Shown: positions 50,361 through 60,545 of the stretch, one piece after another
How the letters are laid out: the number at the start of each line of letters is the position of its first letter
Numbering within the stretch: the stretch's first letter is position 1
Assembly: GCF_000017685.1 (NCBI RefSeq)
Contig: NC_010602.1
Coordinates: 2,125,501-2,189,500, forward strand
Source of the DNA: Leptospira biflexa serovar Patoc strain 'Patoc 1 (Paris)'
GTDB taxonomy: Bacteria > Spirochaetota > Leptospiria > Leptospirales > Leptospiraceae
DNA length: 64,000 nucleotides
Reading direction: 5' to 3'
Translations under genes and position numbers: made by a program
Notes under the pieces: model-generated
Told to the model about the DNA's origin: nothing
Databases searched by the model: none
The model's input: only the letters and a program-made list of their open reading frames with translations

Positions 50361-51551
50361 ATGAAATTACCTCTTCTCGAAGAACAAAATCTAAAAGGAA
50401 AACGAGTCTTTGTTCGTGTGGATTTCAATGTCCCTGTGGAAAACGGAAAAGCAACGGACAGAACTCGGATTGAAAAAACCCTCCCTACTTTGGAACTTCT
50501 GATTTCCAAAGGTGCTAAAATCATTTTGGGAAGCCACTTAGGTCGCCCGAAAGGTGGACCGGAACCGAAGTATTCCATGAAACCGGTGTTTGATGTTCTT
50601 TCCGAACTTGTCAAAACCAAAGTGAGTTTCTCGGAATCTGTGATTGGTTCCGATGTGGTGAAAATGACGAATGCGCTTGGGGAAGGTGAAATCCTACTTT
50701 TAGAAAACCTTCGGTTCCATAAGGAAGAAGAGGAAAATGTTGCCAGTTTCTGTAAGGAACTGGCAAAACTCGCTGATGTTTATGTCAATGATGCGTTCGG
50801 AACGGCACACAGAGCACATGCTTCGACAGAAGGTGTGGCCCACCTACTCCCTGCCTTTGCGGGACTACTCATGCGAAAAGAAATTGAAGTCCTCAGTGGC
50901 CTACTCGCAAAACCTGAGCGTCCTTTTGTGGCTATTGTGGGTGGATCCAAAGTCAGTTCCAAATTTGCCATTTTAAAAAACCTCCTCGAGAAGGTAGACC
51001 ACCTCCTCATTGGTGGGGGTATGGCATACACGTTTTTAAAATCAAGAGCGGTTCCTGTGGGAAAATCCCTTGTGGAACCAGAATTTGAATCCCAAGCCTT
51101 CCAACTCATTGACCGAGCTGGGATCCAAGGGGTTGACCTGCAAATTCCAGTGGACCACATCATTGCGGATGCCTTTGATCCCAATGCCAAAACAAAGTCT
51201 GTGGACAAAATGGGAATCATCGATGGTTGGATGGGAATGGACATTGGACCAAAGACCATCGACAACTATGTCAAAGCGATAAAAGATGCCAAAACCATTT
51301 TATGGAACGGCCCAATGGGTGTCTTTGAAATGGATAAGTTCTCAAAAGGAACCATCGAAATCGCCAAAGCCATCAGTAAATCCAAGGCCAAAACCGTTGT
51401 GGGTGGTGGTGATTCCATTGCCGCTGTGAACAAAGCGGGAGTAGCGGACAAAATCACTCATATTTCCACAGGTGGAGGTGCTTCCTTAGAATTTTTGGAA
51501 GGACGAACTCTCCCTGGCGTACAATGTTTACTCCCAAAGGAAGAAAAATAA
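50361..51551 (+). CDS. pgk: phosphoglycerate kinase
   Basis: 396 residues of the two-lobed kinase fold. The N-terminal lobe opens [20 protein letters not shown], the family's substrate-binding signature, and has GSHLGRPKG (about 57-65). The C-terminal lobe has [21 protein letters not shown] and the nucleotide-binding GGGDSIAAV (about 350-358). It transfers phosphate from 1,3-bisphosphoglycerate to ADP. It is one base after gapA and one base before tpiA, so the three are translated together. Confidence 0.96.
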   Translation: MKLPLLEEQNLKGKRVFVRVDFNVPVENGKATDRTRIEKTLPTLELLISKGAKIILGSHLGRPKGGPEPKYSMKPVFDVLSELVKTKVSFSESVIGSDVVKMTNALGEGEILLLENLRFHKEEEENVASFCKELAKLADVYVNDAFGTAHRAHASTEGVAHLLPAFAGLLMRKEIEVLSGLLAKPERPFVAIVGGSKVSSKFAILKNLLEKVDHLLIGGGMAYTFLKSRAVPVGKSLVEPEFESQAFQLIDRAGIQGVDLQIPVDHIIADAFDPNAKTKSVDKMGIIDGWMGMDIGPKTIDNYVKAIKDAKTILWNGPMGVFEMDKFSKGTIEIAKAISKSKAKTVVGGGDSIAAVNKAGVADKITHISTGGGASLEFLEGRTLPGVQCLLPKEEK

Positions 51552-51552
51552 A

Positions 51553-52302
51553 ATGAGAAAGAAGATCATCGCAGGGAATTGGAAAATGAACCTCACGCTA
51601 GCGGAGGCAAAAGAAATCACCAAAGGTTTACTCTCGGCTTGTGACTCTTCTTCTTATGAAATCATGGTCTTCCCGAGTGCCCTCCATTTGGAGTCAGTGG
51701 CATCCATTGCCCGAGACTCCCAACTCATCGTGGGGGCACAAAATGCCTACCAATCGGGGCTTACCGCCATGACAGGTGAAATCTCCCCAGTCCAGCTGGC
51801 AGAACTGGGCATCCAAACCGTTCTTGTGGGCCACTCGGAAAGGAGACAATTCCTCGGAGAAACATCCGAATTTGACAATACCAAAATCTCCTACTTCTTA
51901 AAACATGGACTACGAGTTGTCTATTGTGTCGGGGAAACTTGGGCCGAACGAGAAAAAGGAAACACCTTTTCTGTGTTAGAGGACCAAATTGGCAAAGGAT
52001 TAAAAGGGATCACAAGTGACCTTTTCAAAAACCTCGTGATTGCCTATGAACCAGTTTGGGCCATTGGAACGGGAAAAGTAGCAACTCCCGTAGAAGCGGA
52101 AGAAGCGCATGCCTTTATCCGAAAAGAAATTGGCAAATTATTTGTTGGTGCAGACCTTGTGGCGGAGAACATTCAAATTCTTTATGGTGGTTCAGTCAAA
52201 CCTGACAACATCAAGGAACTTCTCGCCAAACCAAATATTGACGGTGGCCTCGTTGGTGGAGCCAGTCAAAAATTGGATTTATTTTTAGGACTTTTAAAAT
52301 AA
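51553..52302 (+). CDS. tpiA: triosephosphate isomerase
   Basis: 249 residues, full length. The TIM-barrel catalytic residues are Lys11 (GNWKMN), His94 (VGHSERR) and Glu166 (AYEPVWAIGTG), and the phosphate-binding YGGSVKPDN is near residue 217. It interconverts dihydroxyacetone phosphate and glyceraldehyde-3-phosphate. The gene sits in the apparent gapA operon, one base after pgk and nine bases before secG. Confidence 0.96.
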   Translation: MRKKIIAGNWKMNLTLAEAKEITKGLLSACDSSSYEIMVFPSALHLESVASIARDSQLIVGAQNAYQSGLTAMTGEISPVQLAELGIQTVLVGHSERRQFLGETSEFDNTKISYFLKHGLRVVYCVGETWAEREKGNTFSVLEDQIGKGLKGITSDLFKNLVIAYEPVWAIGTGKVATPVEAEEAHAFIRKEIGKLFVGADLVAENIQILYGGSVKPDNIKELLAKPNIDGGLVGGASQKLDLFLGLLK

Positions 52303-52311
52303 GGATACTTT

Positions 52312-52644
52312 ATGGGATTTTTTGCAGGAACCATTCTCACTCTATTTGTTCTTCTCTCTCTTTTTCTCATCCTACTTGTGATGATCCAAACAGGAAAAGG
52401 TGGAAGTGCAGGAATGCTCGGCGGTTCAACCGCAAGCCAATCTGTTTTTGGAGCGTCTACCGCTGATGTGATGACAAAAACAACACGAGTGGCAGCAATT
52501 TTGTTTATCGTTTTGTCACTTGCACTTTCGTTTGTGTTTGCGAAAAAAGATGAAGTATTGGTTCCCGATTTAGAACCAAGTTTGGAAGCCCCGGTAGAAA
52601 CTGATGGAACAACTCCCGAAGTACCGGCACCTAGCACTCCTTAG
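52312..52644 (+). CDS. secG: preprotein translocase subunit SecG
   Basis: 110 residues with two membrane segments (about 3-24 and 60-79) and the conserved cytoplasmic loop [20 protein letters not shown] (23-42) between them. It aids SecYEG-dependent export by assisting SecA cycling. The C-terminal tail (82-110) is acidic and proline-rich, longer than in E. coli. tpiA-secG linkage is common in bacteria. The 3' end overlaps the next gene by 41 bases. Confidence 0.93.
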   Translation: MGFFAGTILTLFVLLSLFLILLVMIQTGKGGSAGMLGGSTASQSVFGASTADVMTKTTRVAAILFIVLSLALSFVFAKKDEVLVPDLEPSLEAPVETDGTTPEVPAPSTP

Positions 52645-53272
52645 TCTTTTTTTACTAAATGTCAGTCTTTTCGCTGAGACTGACATTATCGAAAAAGAAA
52701 ATCGGTTAGACAAAGAAATTCTAAACCTTTACCGAGACATCGCAAAGGCTAGGGATCTTTTGTCTTATGAACAATTGTCATCCTTACCTGCCAATACAAC
52801 AATTACTTTCATTGGGACCTATCCCAATCGAACAGGCATTCGGATCCGAAAATTCAAAGTGGACCCAGACCCACAAAATAAAAATCGAATCAAACATTCG
52901 GAAGAAAAATCCATTTTACTGGAATTCAATGGTTCCGTCTTATCCAAGGTAGAGATCCAAATCACAACGGAAGACACAGAAATTGAACAAAAAACAAAAA
53001 CCAAAATTACAGATTCCACTCCTCTAGATGATTCCGTAAACGATATGGTGATCCAATTTTCTGGCATTGATGGGAGTGATAGTTTTCCACTTTCTACTTT
53101 ACGAAATGATTCGATCAAACAAGAACGAAATGATTTTAAAAAAGACTTCTATATCAAATTTTTATTAGATTTTTATAGCCAACTTGCTTCCATTAATGCC
53201 CTACAAAAATCAAGTGGCAATCCCAACCAAAAGAAGATGTTCAAACAACTCAACCAATCCTTAGGTTACTAA
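52604..53272 (+). CDS. secreted protein of unknown function, 222 residues
   Basis: The chain starts [20 protein letters not shown] with a likely signal-peptide cleavage at LFAETD, so it is exported. The mature part has an acidic helical start ([20 protein letters not shown]) and then a beta-rich domain with several Thr/Lys strands; no Cys, no motif I recognise. The start lies inside secG, with a 41-base overlap in another frame. The stop is one base before the kinase start, so it bridges the glycolysis genes and the signalling pair. Confidence 0.7.
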   Translation: MEQLPKYRHLALLSLFLLNVSLFAETDIIEKENRLDKEILNLYRDIAKARDLLSYEQLSSLPANTTITFIGTYPNRTGIRIRKFKVDPDPQNKNRIKHSEEKSILLEFNGSVLSKVEIQITTEDTEIEQKTKTKITDSTPLDDSVNDMVIQFSGIDGSDSFPLSTLRNDSIKQERNDFKKDFYIKFLLDFYSQLASINALQKSSGNPNQKKMFKQLNQSLGY

Positions 53273-53273
53273 T

Positions 53274-54428
53274 TTGTCAGAATTTATAAATCATGGAGAC
53301 TCACATTCGATCGAAAACATCGAAAAGGTCGCAGAAAAAGCGAGAGAACTGGAGGCCATTTATGATGTGGTGCAAGACCCTCTTGTACTCATCGATTCCG
53401 ACTTTAATATCCAAAGGGCAAATTTAGCCACCATTCGATTCGCAAAAAACAATAAATATGATGAATTATTGGACCGAAAATGTTACGAGGTTTTATACCA
53501 ACGAACAGACGTTTGCCCATATTGTCCCAAAATCAATGTCAAATCCAAGGACAAAAATCAGTCTTATTCCACACCAATCACCCGTGAAATTTTTTTCCGA
53601 TCAGAAGATAAAAAACAAACCCTACTTTTGGAATTTTACCCCTACCCCAAACAAGAAGATTTGTTTTGGATGGTGGAAAAAATATCAGATGTCACAAAAC
53701 AACGAGACAAGGAAGAAGAGTCATTTCGAATGCGTAACCTTGCTTCACTTGGGATTTTAATCTCAGGTATTGCACATGAGTTAAACAATCCTCTAACGGG
53801 AATTAGTTTAACATTACAAAATTTAAAAGCAAATTGGCAAAACCAACCTCCCGAACAAATTGAAAAACGTTTGGATATGATTAAAAATGATATATCTCGA
53901 GCAGCAATCATTGTCTCCGATATCATTTCATTTGCAAAAACAGACAAAGTCAAAGTCACACTCGGTGATATTGTCGAAACCATTACTCGCGCAAAAGATA
54001 CGGTCATTCGATTGTATCCTCATTTGAGTAAAAATATAAATTGGCGGATCACTTGTGATCACGAGTACCAATTCCCTTTCCATCCAGGCAAGATGGAGCG
54101 CTTATTTATGAACTTATTTCGTAATTCTTTACAAGCATTCGATTATAGACCTGGGGAAATTTCGATTGAGATACGTAAGACAAAAAACTGGCTTCATATT
54201 ATTATCGAAGACAATGCGGGCGGAATTCCTGACTCCATCATCCAAAAAATTTTTGATCCATTTTTTACTAGTAACAAATCAGGAACAGGAACAGGGCTTG
54301 GGCTATCCATTTGCCACTCTATTGTAAAAGAACATGATGGAAACATATCTGTCAAATCAGTAGAACAAAAGACAAGATTCACAATTTCTTTTCCGCTCAC
54401 AAATGATATTACGGAGCCAAATTCATGA
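53274..54428 (+). CDS. PAS histidine kinase with a CPYC motif in its sensor
   Basis: 384 soluble residues from TTG 53274. The PAS domain (about 25-140) contains Cys70, Cys81 and Cys84 in [19 protein letters not shown]. This CxxC layout is seen in a subset of PAS sensors and could bind metal or form a disulfide. The H-box has His168 ([10 protein letters not shown]), and the ATPase domain has G1 EDNAGGIPD, the FDPFFTS F-box and GTGLGLSI. Unlike the other two soluble kinases here, it has no inserted module. It overlaps the receiver gene by four bases (ATGA), so the two are partners. Confidence 0.9.
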   Translation: MSEFINHGDSHSIENIEKVAEKARELEAIYDVVQDPLVLIDSDFNIQRANLATIRFAKNNKYDELLDRKCYEVLYQRTDVCPYCPKINVKSKDKNQSYSTPITREIFFRSEDKKQTLLLEFYPYPKQEDLFWMVEKISDVTKQRDKEEESFRMRNLASLGILISGIAHELNNPLTGISLTLQNLKANWQNQPPEQIEKRLDMIKNDISRAAIIVSDIISFAKTDKVKVTLGDIVETITRAKDTVIRLYPHLSKNINWRITCDHEYQFPFHPGKMERLFMNLFRNSLQAFDYRPGEISIEIRKTKNWLHIIIEDNAGGIPDSIIQKIFDPFFTSNKSGTGTGLGLSICHSIVKEHDGNISVKSVEQKTRFTISFPLTNDITEPNS

Positions 54429-55429
54429 AACAATCCATTTTGATTGTAGAAGACATTCATTCGATACGTGAAGCGATCATGGATCTCTTGAGTACCAAAT
54501 TTAATGTGTTTGGGGCGGAACATTTTGAAGAAGCCGTTTGGTATTTAACAAATGAAAAAATTGACTTAACCATAACTGATATTCGACTTCCTGGAAAATC
54601 AGGAATCGATCTTGTCAAACTCATCCAAAAAGAATTTCCACATGTATTGTATGCTCTCATGACTGCATACAATATCAATGAGTACATCAAATATGCGAAG
54701 GACCTTCAAATTTGGAATATCATTCCAAAGTATAGTTTTTTAGACATCCATCTCATTGAGGTGATGGTCCAGAAACTATTATCAAATGACATCTTTGGGA
54801 TTGAAAAGTATTTTTCAAAAGACTTCCAAGTATACGACCAAAACATCAATAGTGATTTTGAAGACGCTCCAAGTAATGGCATCGTTTACAAACAGATCAA
54901 ATCGGACCAAGATCGTTCCATTTTATGTGGTAAAATTTCCAAAAATTTAATCCAACTTGGTGCACCAAAGGCCATTCAACAGGTGTTAGAAGAACTCACA
55001 TCCAATGCGATGATCCGTGCACCTAGGACAAATGAAGGGGAATACAAATACCAATTTGAAATTCCAAGCCATGATATGGTGGTGCCTCTTGACAATATTC
55101 AATTGATGCCTGATGATTATTTTTTAATCGGATATGGATCAACCGAAAGTACAATCTTTATAGTGGTTCGGGATCAATTTGGTTCCTTACGTAAGGAAGA
55201 GATCTTACATCGATTGGATCGTCATATCAGCATTGATGAATCAACGGGTTTTCCAAAAGGTTTGGAAGACAGCCACGGTCGGGGGCTCTACATCTGCCGT
55301 GAAATTTCTGACCAATTGATCTTTAATATCAAACCAGGTGTGTGCACAGAAACAATCGCGATGATCAACAGAGAAGGACGGACTGGATTTAAATCCTTAT
55401 CCATCTACGAAGTGGATTCTAAATCATAA
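54425..55429 (+). CDS. response regulator with an RsbW-like ATPase output domain
   Basis: 334 residues. The receiver domain (1-122) has Asp52 as phospho-acceptor ([12 protein letters not shown]), Thr80 and Lys102. After a linker, residues about 165-315 look like a GHKL ATPase of the anti-sigma (RsbW/SpoIIAB) type: N-box EELTSN (189-194, Glu190, Asn194), Asp250 in VVRDQFG, and the glycine-rich HGRGLYI (284-290). No His-box is present, so it is not a hybrid kinase. I infer that phosphorylation of the receiver controls a kinase or anti-sigma-like output acting on an antagonist or sigma factor. It is the last gene of the glycolysis transcript. Confidence 0.8.
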   Translation: MKQSILIVEDIHSIREAIMDLLSTKFNVFGAEHFEEAVWYLTNEKIDLTITDIRLPGKSGIDLVKLIQKEFPHVLYALMTAYNINEYIKYAKDLQIWNIIPKYSFLDIHLIEVMVQKLLSNDIFGIEKYFSKDFQVYDQNINSDFEDAPSNGIVYKQIKSDQDRSILCGKISKNLIQLGAPKAIQQVLEELTSNAMIRAPRTNEGEYKYQFEIPSHDMVVPLDNIQLMPDDYFLIGYGSTESTIFIVVRDQFGSLRKEEILHRLDRHISIDESTGFPKGLEDSHGRGLYICREISDQLIFNIKPGVCTETIAMINREGRTGFKSLSIYEVDSKS

Positions 55430-55437
55430 CGATGGGG

Positions 55438-56505
55438 TTACAATTTTTGGAATTGGACCAAATCCGTTTTTGTTTCCATATAAAATGTAGAATCTTGTTT
55501 TCCGGGAAAAAACCGAATCGGTAATTCGGAAGCAGGGATTCTTTTTTTCCGAATGGTCTCCCCTGCTTCATTAAAGAAATGTAATTCATTGTCCAGAGCG
55601 GCAACAACAAATGTATCACTCATAAATATTGATTGGTAAACACCAGTTTGTTTGGTTTTGTTTTTTTGCCAGATCAGTTTTCCTTTTTGATAAAAATACA
55701 AAGCTTCTGGTGTCTGGATAAAAATTTGCCCCAAGTTTCCAGTGGCTAAATACAATTGGTGCGGGTAATATTGGGTCAAAGGAAACTCTTCCCTATTTTT
55801 ACCGGCTTCATCCAAAACCAAAATCCAATCTTTATCTTCCACGGAATAATGAACTGATGTAAGTTTACCATCTGGGGAAAGTGATACCGATTTAAAAAAT
55901 GAATTTTGTTTATCTTTCGATAAATCAAATCCAAAGATTTCATTTCCTTTTTCATCCAAACGATAGATTTCTCCACCAGAAAACAAAACCACAACCCCTT
56001 TATTCCTGATATCGAATTGGTAATCTGCTAAAAACCTTCCATTTAACTCTTGCTTACCGATTTGATTACCACTCTCATCCATCAAAAAAACGGTATTATT
56101 ATCTCCAGATAAATACAAAACAGGAGAGGCAAAATACCCACTCCTTGGATACGAGTTGATCGGTTTTTTCCAATACAATTCACTACTATCAGAATAAAAA
56201 TTTACCTCATCACCGATTTTTTCGTACAATAAATAACCGTTCCCCAATAAGGGAAAATCGACTAAAAACTTTGGATCCACTTCGGGTTTTGAGTTCGTTT
56301 TAAAAGAATAAAACTGTTTGTTGAATTTGTATCCGTTCAAAATTTTCAAAGGATCCTCTCCTAATTTGGGAGAGTTTGTTCCAAATTTTCCTTCTAAATT
56401 CCATATCCAAGTTTCTCGTATACTAGGAAGAAATGTGAGATCCACATCCCAACTCAAATAAAACAAAACAAAAAAACCAAGTGAATATAGGATATTTTGA
56501 AACAT
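55438..56505 (-). CDS. exported beta-propeller-like protein, unknown function
   Basis: 355 residues with an N-terminal hydrophobic stretch (3-20) that is a signal anchor or signal peptide. The remainder consists of strand repeats carrying DESGNQIG, DEKGNEIFGF, DEAGKNREEF and NEAGETIRKK, about 50-60 residues apart, which fits a PQQ-like or WD-like propeller. No catalytic motif. It starts two bases after cinA's stop and ends the long minus-strand housekeeping operon; it converges with the response regulator gene across an eight-base gap with no obvious terminator. Confidence 0.65.
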   Translation of the reverse strand: MFQNILYSLGFFVLFYLSWDVDLTFLPSIRETWIWNLEGKFGTNSPKLGEDPLKILNGYKFNKQFYSFKTNSKPEVDPKFLVDFPLLGNGYLLYEKIGDEVNFYSDSSELYWKKPINSYPRSGYFASPVLYLSGDNNTVFLMDESGNQIGKQELNGRFLADYQFDIRNKGVVVLFSGGEIYRLDEKGNEIFGFDLSKDKQNSFFKSVSLSPDGKLTSVHYSVEDKDWILVLDEAGKNREEFPLTQYYPHQLYLATGNLGQIFIQTPEALYFYQKGKLIWQKNKTKQTGVYQSIFMSDTFVVAALDNELHFFNEAGETIRKKRIPASELPIRFFPGKQDSTFYMETKTDLVQFQKL

Positions 56506-56507
56506 AA

Positions 56508-57761
56508 TTATACGACCTTACCCTTCAATGATTGGTAAATTAAAAATAAAGCAGTGTTACTCGCATTCTCACGAATGGATTCTCGATTTCCAGGAAATAA
56601 ATACCTATGTACTTTGATTTTCCCATTTGGCTCTTTTAATCCAATACAAACTGTCCCCACAGGTTTTTCTTCACTTCCACCTTCTGGTCCAGCAATGCCT
56701 GTAATCGAAACACCAAAGTCTGTTCCCGTTTTCAAACAAAGGCCATCCACCATCGCAAACGCCACCTCATCACTCACAGCACCGAAAGTTTCGATTGTTT
56801 CCTTAGGAATCCCAAGTAGGTTGGATTTCATTTCATTGGAATACGTTAAAAAACCACCCATAAAATAAGCACTAGAGCCTGCTCGCTCTGTAAGTTTTTT
56901 CCCGAGAAGTCCACCCGTACAACTTTCAACTACTGAGATGGTCCACTTTTCATATAACAATTGTTCATGTACATATTGAAATACATCATCAGAAATTAAA
57001 TCTGGATATTGTTTTTCTAAACTTTTTAAGATTGTATCAAGCATAACATCATTTGTTGACTGAAAAATACACTTAATATATCCTCGATTTGCCGTAACTC
57101 CCCATTCTGTTTCTTTAAAGTATACTTCTCTGTTAGGCTCAATGAATTCGTTTTGAAATAAAGATTCTCCGATATTCCATAACCACTTTGTTTTTTGGAT
57201 TAAGTTCTCACGTGGATACATTTTTTTTAATTCAGGGACTAACCGGCGTTTGAACATTTCGGTCATCTCCGATGGAACACCAGGCATACAAACCAAGTAT
57301 GAATTTTCTCCTAAACTTTCGATAAATCCAACGGCTATGCCTACTGAATTATCAAGTGTTTTACATCCCTCTGGAACATTGGTTTGGCGGAATACAGTTG
57401 GTAATATATCTTTGTAATCTTTTCCTCTTGCTTCATAAATCTTAGTGAGTCGAATTTTTGCTTTTTCAACTGCATAAGAAGTTTTGCCAGTTAATTTGAG
57501 AACCGTTTCCAATGTATAATCATCTTCTGTCGGACCTAGTCCTCCCGTCATTATCGCAAGGACAGGAATTTCTTTTGCGAGACTTTGTAAGGCTTCTAAT
57601 TCTTTGAAAATTAGATTTGGATCATCAGGTAAAGTGATGATTTTTTTTACCTTCCAACCCAGTTCAAACAATTGGTTGGCAATCCATCCAGAATTTGTAT
57701 CCACACTCCTACCTGCAGTGAGTTCAGAGCCTGTAGATAGAATGACAATGTAAGGAGTCAT
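56508..57761 (-). CDS. cinA: CinA-family protein (molybdopterin-binding-like plus nicotinamide-nucleotide amidase domain)
   Basis: 417 residues in two parts. The N-terminal MoaB/MogA-like domain shows ILSTGSELTAGRSVDTNSGW and MTGGLGPTEDD (about 70-80). The C-terminal PncC domain (about 255-415) shows VVESCTGGLLGKKLTERAGS and SITGIAGPEGGSEEKPVGTV. CinA proteins recycle nicotinamide mononucleotide from NAD breakdown and carry an ADP-ribose pyrophosphatase-like activity. The start overlaps argS by four bases. Confidence 0.92.
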   Translation of the reverse strand: MTPYIVILSTGSELTAGRSVDTNSGWIANQLFELGWKVKKIITLPDDPNLIFKELEALQSLAKEIPVLAIMTGGLGPTEDDYTLETVLKLTGKTSYAVEKAKIRLTKIYEARGKDYKDILPTVFRQTNVPEGCKTLDNSVGIAVGFIESLGENSYLVCMPGVPSEMTEMFKRRLVPELKKMYPRENLIQKTKWLWNIGESLFQNEFIEPNREVYFKETEWGVTANRGYIKCIFQSTNDVMLDTILKSLEKQYPDLISDDVFQYVHEQLLYEKWTISVVESCTGGLLGKKLTERAGSSAYFMGGFLTYSNEMKSNLLGIPKETIETFGAVSDEVAFAMVDGLCLKTGTDFGVSITGIAGPEGGSEEKPVGTVCIGLKEPNGKIKVHRYLFPGNRESIRENASNTALFLIYQSLKGKVV

Positions 57762-59542
57762 GTATTGGATTCGTCTTCTTTTGACATTTTTTCAGGACTT
57801 GAAATTCCCAAAAGTTCCAAACCCGAAGCGATGGCTCGTTTGGTGAATAAAATGAGAAAGAGTAATTGTTCCCTTTCTTCCCCTTGTTTTTCTTTAATTC
57901 GATTATCCTTGTGAGAATAAAATTTGGTAAATGCTTTACTGAGTGATTGTAGATAATTAGTTAGGCGGTGTGGCTCCAAGTTTGTGGCAGTATCATACAC
58001 TTCTTCCTGAAATCGAGCCACCCAAAACAAAAGTCGCAACCTCTCTTCCGATTGGAAACAATCTCCGCTGACCACTTTTGGAATACTCCAATCCGCTATT
58101 GAAATTTGTAACTCACGAAAAATGGAACAAATCCGCGCATGTGCATATTGGATATAAAATACTGGGTTTTTATCAGACTCATCTTTGGCTAAGTCCAAAT
58201 CAAAATCGAGAGGAGCATCAGAACTTCTCATTAAGAAAAAATAACGTCCAACATCTTTTCCATTCTTTCCGAGATATGATAACAAATCCCGCATTGTTTG
58301 GAAAATTCCCAAACGTTTACTCATCTTAACTTTTTCTTTATTTTCAATGAGATTCACTTGTTGGGCAATGAGAATTAAAAAACTATCGTTTGATTTCCCG
58401 AAAGATAACACTGCACCTTTCAAACGAGCAATGTATCCATAATGGTCTGGTCCCCAAATATCAATTAATTTAGTAAATCCACGTTTGTATTTGTCAAAAT
58501 GATACGCAATGTCTGCCATCAGATACGTTGGCCTGCCATCTTCTCTGCGAATCACTCGGTCTTTGTCATCACCATACTGCGTGGATAAAAAATGTAGTTT
58601 GCCATCGATGGTAGATACATCTTCTTTTTTTAAAAGAGTGGGCACATTTTCCACATCTCCTGCTTCGTGTAAACTTCGCTCGCTGAAAAACTGATCAAAA
58701 TGAACACCAAAAAGTTTTAAATCTTCTTTTTGCCTACTTAAATTGTATTCTACTGCATATTTTGATAGATCATGAATGCACTCATCCCAATTTTTGTTTT
58801 GAATCCACTCTTCTACTTGAATTGATTTAGTTTTGTTACTAAGAACTTCCTTCGCGATATCTCTGATATATTCGCCTCGATAACTTTCTTTTGGCAATAT
58901 ACGTTTTTCTATAAGAGTAAAAACAGACTCCTTACTCTCATCTTCTTGGAATGATATTTTTTCCCCTTTCTCTTCGAAGATACGTAGGAGCACGGCAACT
59001 CCAAGCAAGTATACTTGGTTACCATAATCATTCACGTAAAACTCTCGTTTGACGGTATGCCCAAGACTTAAAAGTAAATTTGCCAAAGCGTCCCCATAAG
59101 CAGCGGATCGTGCCGAAACAATATTCATGGGGCCAGTCGGATTTGCAGAAACAAATTCCAGTAAAATGGATTGTTTCTCATCCGTTTTGGCAAATGTTAC
59201 CATAGGCGACATGACTTGGTTTGTATATTGGATTAAAAACTGTGAGCGGATGCGGAAATTAATAAAACCTGGAGGAGAAAATGTTACAAATTCAAATAAT
59301 GTTTCATTTTTGATTTCGGAGAGAACACCTTCTGCAATTTCCTTTGGATTTAATTTTAGAATATTTTTGTTTTCCAACGCAAACGGCGAAGAGTAATCAC
59401 CAAATTTTTCATCCCGTGAGTATTCGATTCGGATTTTAAATTCTGTCAGTGGAAGGTCTATCTTTTGTTTTGTAAGATAGGATGAGACTGCCGATTCGAG
59501 TTCAGTGAGTACAAGATTTTTTAATAATTGATTGGCTTTCAT
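57758..59542 (-). CDS. argS: arginyl-tRNA synthetase
   Basis: 594 residues from ATG 59542, which overlaps the stop of the small membrane gene (ATGA). Class I synthetase: an N-terminal Add-1 domain, a Rossmann catalytic core with PTGPMNIVSARSA in the HIGH position, KMSKRLG as the KMSKS loop, and a DALR-type anticodon-binding domain (about 455-594). The HIGH motif is altered (NIVS where HVGH is usual), but the surrounding core (YVNDYGNQVYLLG, WGPDHYGYIARLKGA) is intact, so I treat it as the functional ArgRS. Cytoplasmic; essential. Confidence 0.93.
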   Translation of the reverse strand: MKANQLLKNLVLTELESAVSSYLTKQKIDLPLTEFKIRIEYSRDEKFGDYSSPFALENKNILKLNPKEIAEGVLSEIKNETLFEFVTFSPPGFINFRIRSQFLIQYTNQVMSPMVTFAKTDEKQSILLEFVSANPTGPMNIVSARSAAYGDALANLLLSLGHTVKREFYVNDYGNQVYLLGVAVLLRIFEEKGEKISFQEDESKESVFTLIEKRILPKESYRGEYIRDIAKEVLSNKTKSIQVEEWIQNKNWDECIHDLSKYAVEYNLSRQKEDLKLFGVHFDQFFSERSLHEAGDVENVPTLLKKEDVSTIDGKLHFLSTQYGDDKDRVIRREDGRPTYLMADIAYHFDKYKRGFTKLIDIWGPDHYGYIARLKGAVLSFGKSNDSFLILIAQQVNLIENKEKVKMSKRLGIFQTMRDLLSYLGKNGKDVGRYFFLMRSSDAPLDFDLDLAKDESDKNPVFYIQYAHARICSIFRELQISIADWSIPKVVSGDCFQSEERLRLLFWVARFQEEVYDTATNLEPHRLTNYLQSLSKAFTKFYSHKDNRIKEKQGEEREQLLFLILFTKRAIASGLELLGISSPEKMSKEDESNT

Positions 59543-59799
59543 TTTTTTATTTGTATTTCCATTTTTAATTGGTCTGCATTTTCCCATAGTTCAAAACTTT
59601 TGATTTTGAATCGTGTGACAAAATTGGGAATGGATTCCTTAGGATCTCGAAGAATCGTTTCGAAATTTTCTTTTTGAGTTTTTATGTTTTTGGAAAAAGA
59701 TGTTTGTTTGAGGTTTTCCGATTTGAGTAACAATTGGAAAAGAGCAAGGAATACCGAAAAGGTCATCACAAGCAGAATGGTTTTGATGATAAAATTCAT
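59539..59799 (-). CDS. small membrane-anchored protein, 86 residues
   Basis: One N-terminal membrane segment (about 5-26) followed by a polar tail (ENLKQTSFSKNIKTQKENFE, then IKSFELWENADQLKMEIQ). No family is recognised. It has 4-base overlaps with both recO (upstream) and argS (downstream), which supports translation. Placement between a repair gene and a synthetase gives no clear functional hint. Confidence 0.65.
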   Translation of the reverse strand: MNFIIKTILLVMTFSVFLALFQLLLKSENLKQTSFSKNIKTQKENFETILRDPKESIPNFVTRFKIKSFELWENADQLKMEIQIKK

Positions 59800-60545
59800 A
59801 AATCCCCAATCGTTTTATAAAATTCAAAATAAGACTTTAACTCCCTTCCCAATAGAGACCGCAAAAACTGATTGAGGATCATATCCCCTTCTCGGTATTC
59901 TGCTTCTTTTGGGAAGATGACCAAGACATTCGAAAATTTCTTAGATAACATTGTATGAAAAAGTTTTAAAACAGGCAAATGATCTTTGGTGATGGGATGG
60001 CAATCAGAGCATAAAAATTCACGTGAATCCACAGAAAAATAAGCCTTTGCTTTCGTGAGAACTTCCTCCCCGCAGGTATGACAGTAAAATTCTGTCGGGA
60101 AATGGCCCATATGAGTGAGTGCTCGGAGTTTAAAAAAAGGTAATATTTCTTTGCGGAATCCATTCTCATTACTTACCTCCAAACTGCCAGAAAGTAATTG
60201 GTATAAAAATGGATGGTTTTCTCCGTCGGGGTATAACTGGGAAGTGAGTTCCGTTAGATACAAAACAAATAAGGTTCCCACATAGTCTTTTTTCAGTTCA
60301 TCGTATCGTTTGATGAGGTGGATTTCCTTGGTTGATTTCCAATCCTTTTCTACCTGGTCGTAATAATCCACCTCCACAAGACAACCGAGTTCTGTGGATA
60401 TGATGGCTCTCCGTTTGGATTTACGTATCCCTTTGCTGATAAAATTCATCCGAACTTGGGTCTCTCCAGCCAAACTAATCAGCCTGTCGCTTTCCCCTAT
60501 ATCTTTACTTTGGATGATGATTCCAATTTCTTTTCGAATCGCCAT
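59796..60545 (-). CDS. recO: DNA repair protein RecO
   Basis: 249 residues. An N-terminal OB fold (about 5-80), with the typical GIIIQSKDIGESDRLISLAG opening, is followed by a helical domain that includes a zinc site, Cys155, Cys158, Cys179 and Cys182 (CHTCG and CSDCH). RecO loads RecA on SSB-coated DNA in the RecFOR pathway. It is immediately downstream of ybeY (no gap) and overlaps the next small gene by four bases. Confidence 0.9.
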   Translation of the reverse strand: MAIRKEIGIIIQSKDIGESDRLISLAGETQVRMNFISKGIRKSKRRAIISTELGCLVEVDYYDQVEKDWKSTKEIHLIKRYDELKKDYVGTLFVLYLTELTSQLYPDGENHPFLYQLLSGSLEVSNENGFRKEILPFFKLRALTHMGHFPTEFYCHTCGEEVLTKAKAYFSVDSREFLCSDCHPITKDHLPVLKLFHTMLSKKFSNVLVIFPKEAEYREGDMILNQFLRSLLGRELKSYFEFYKTIGDL

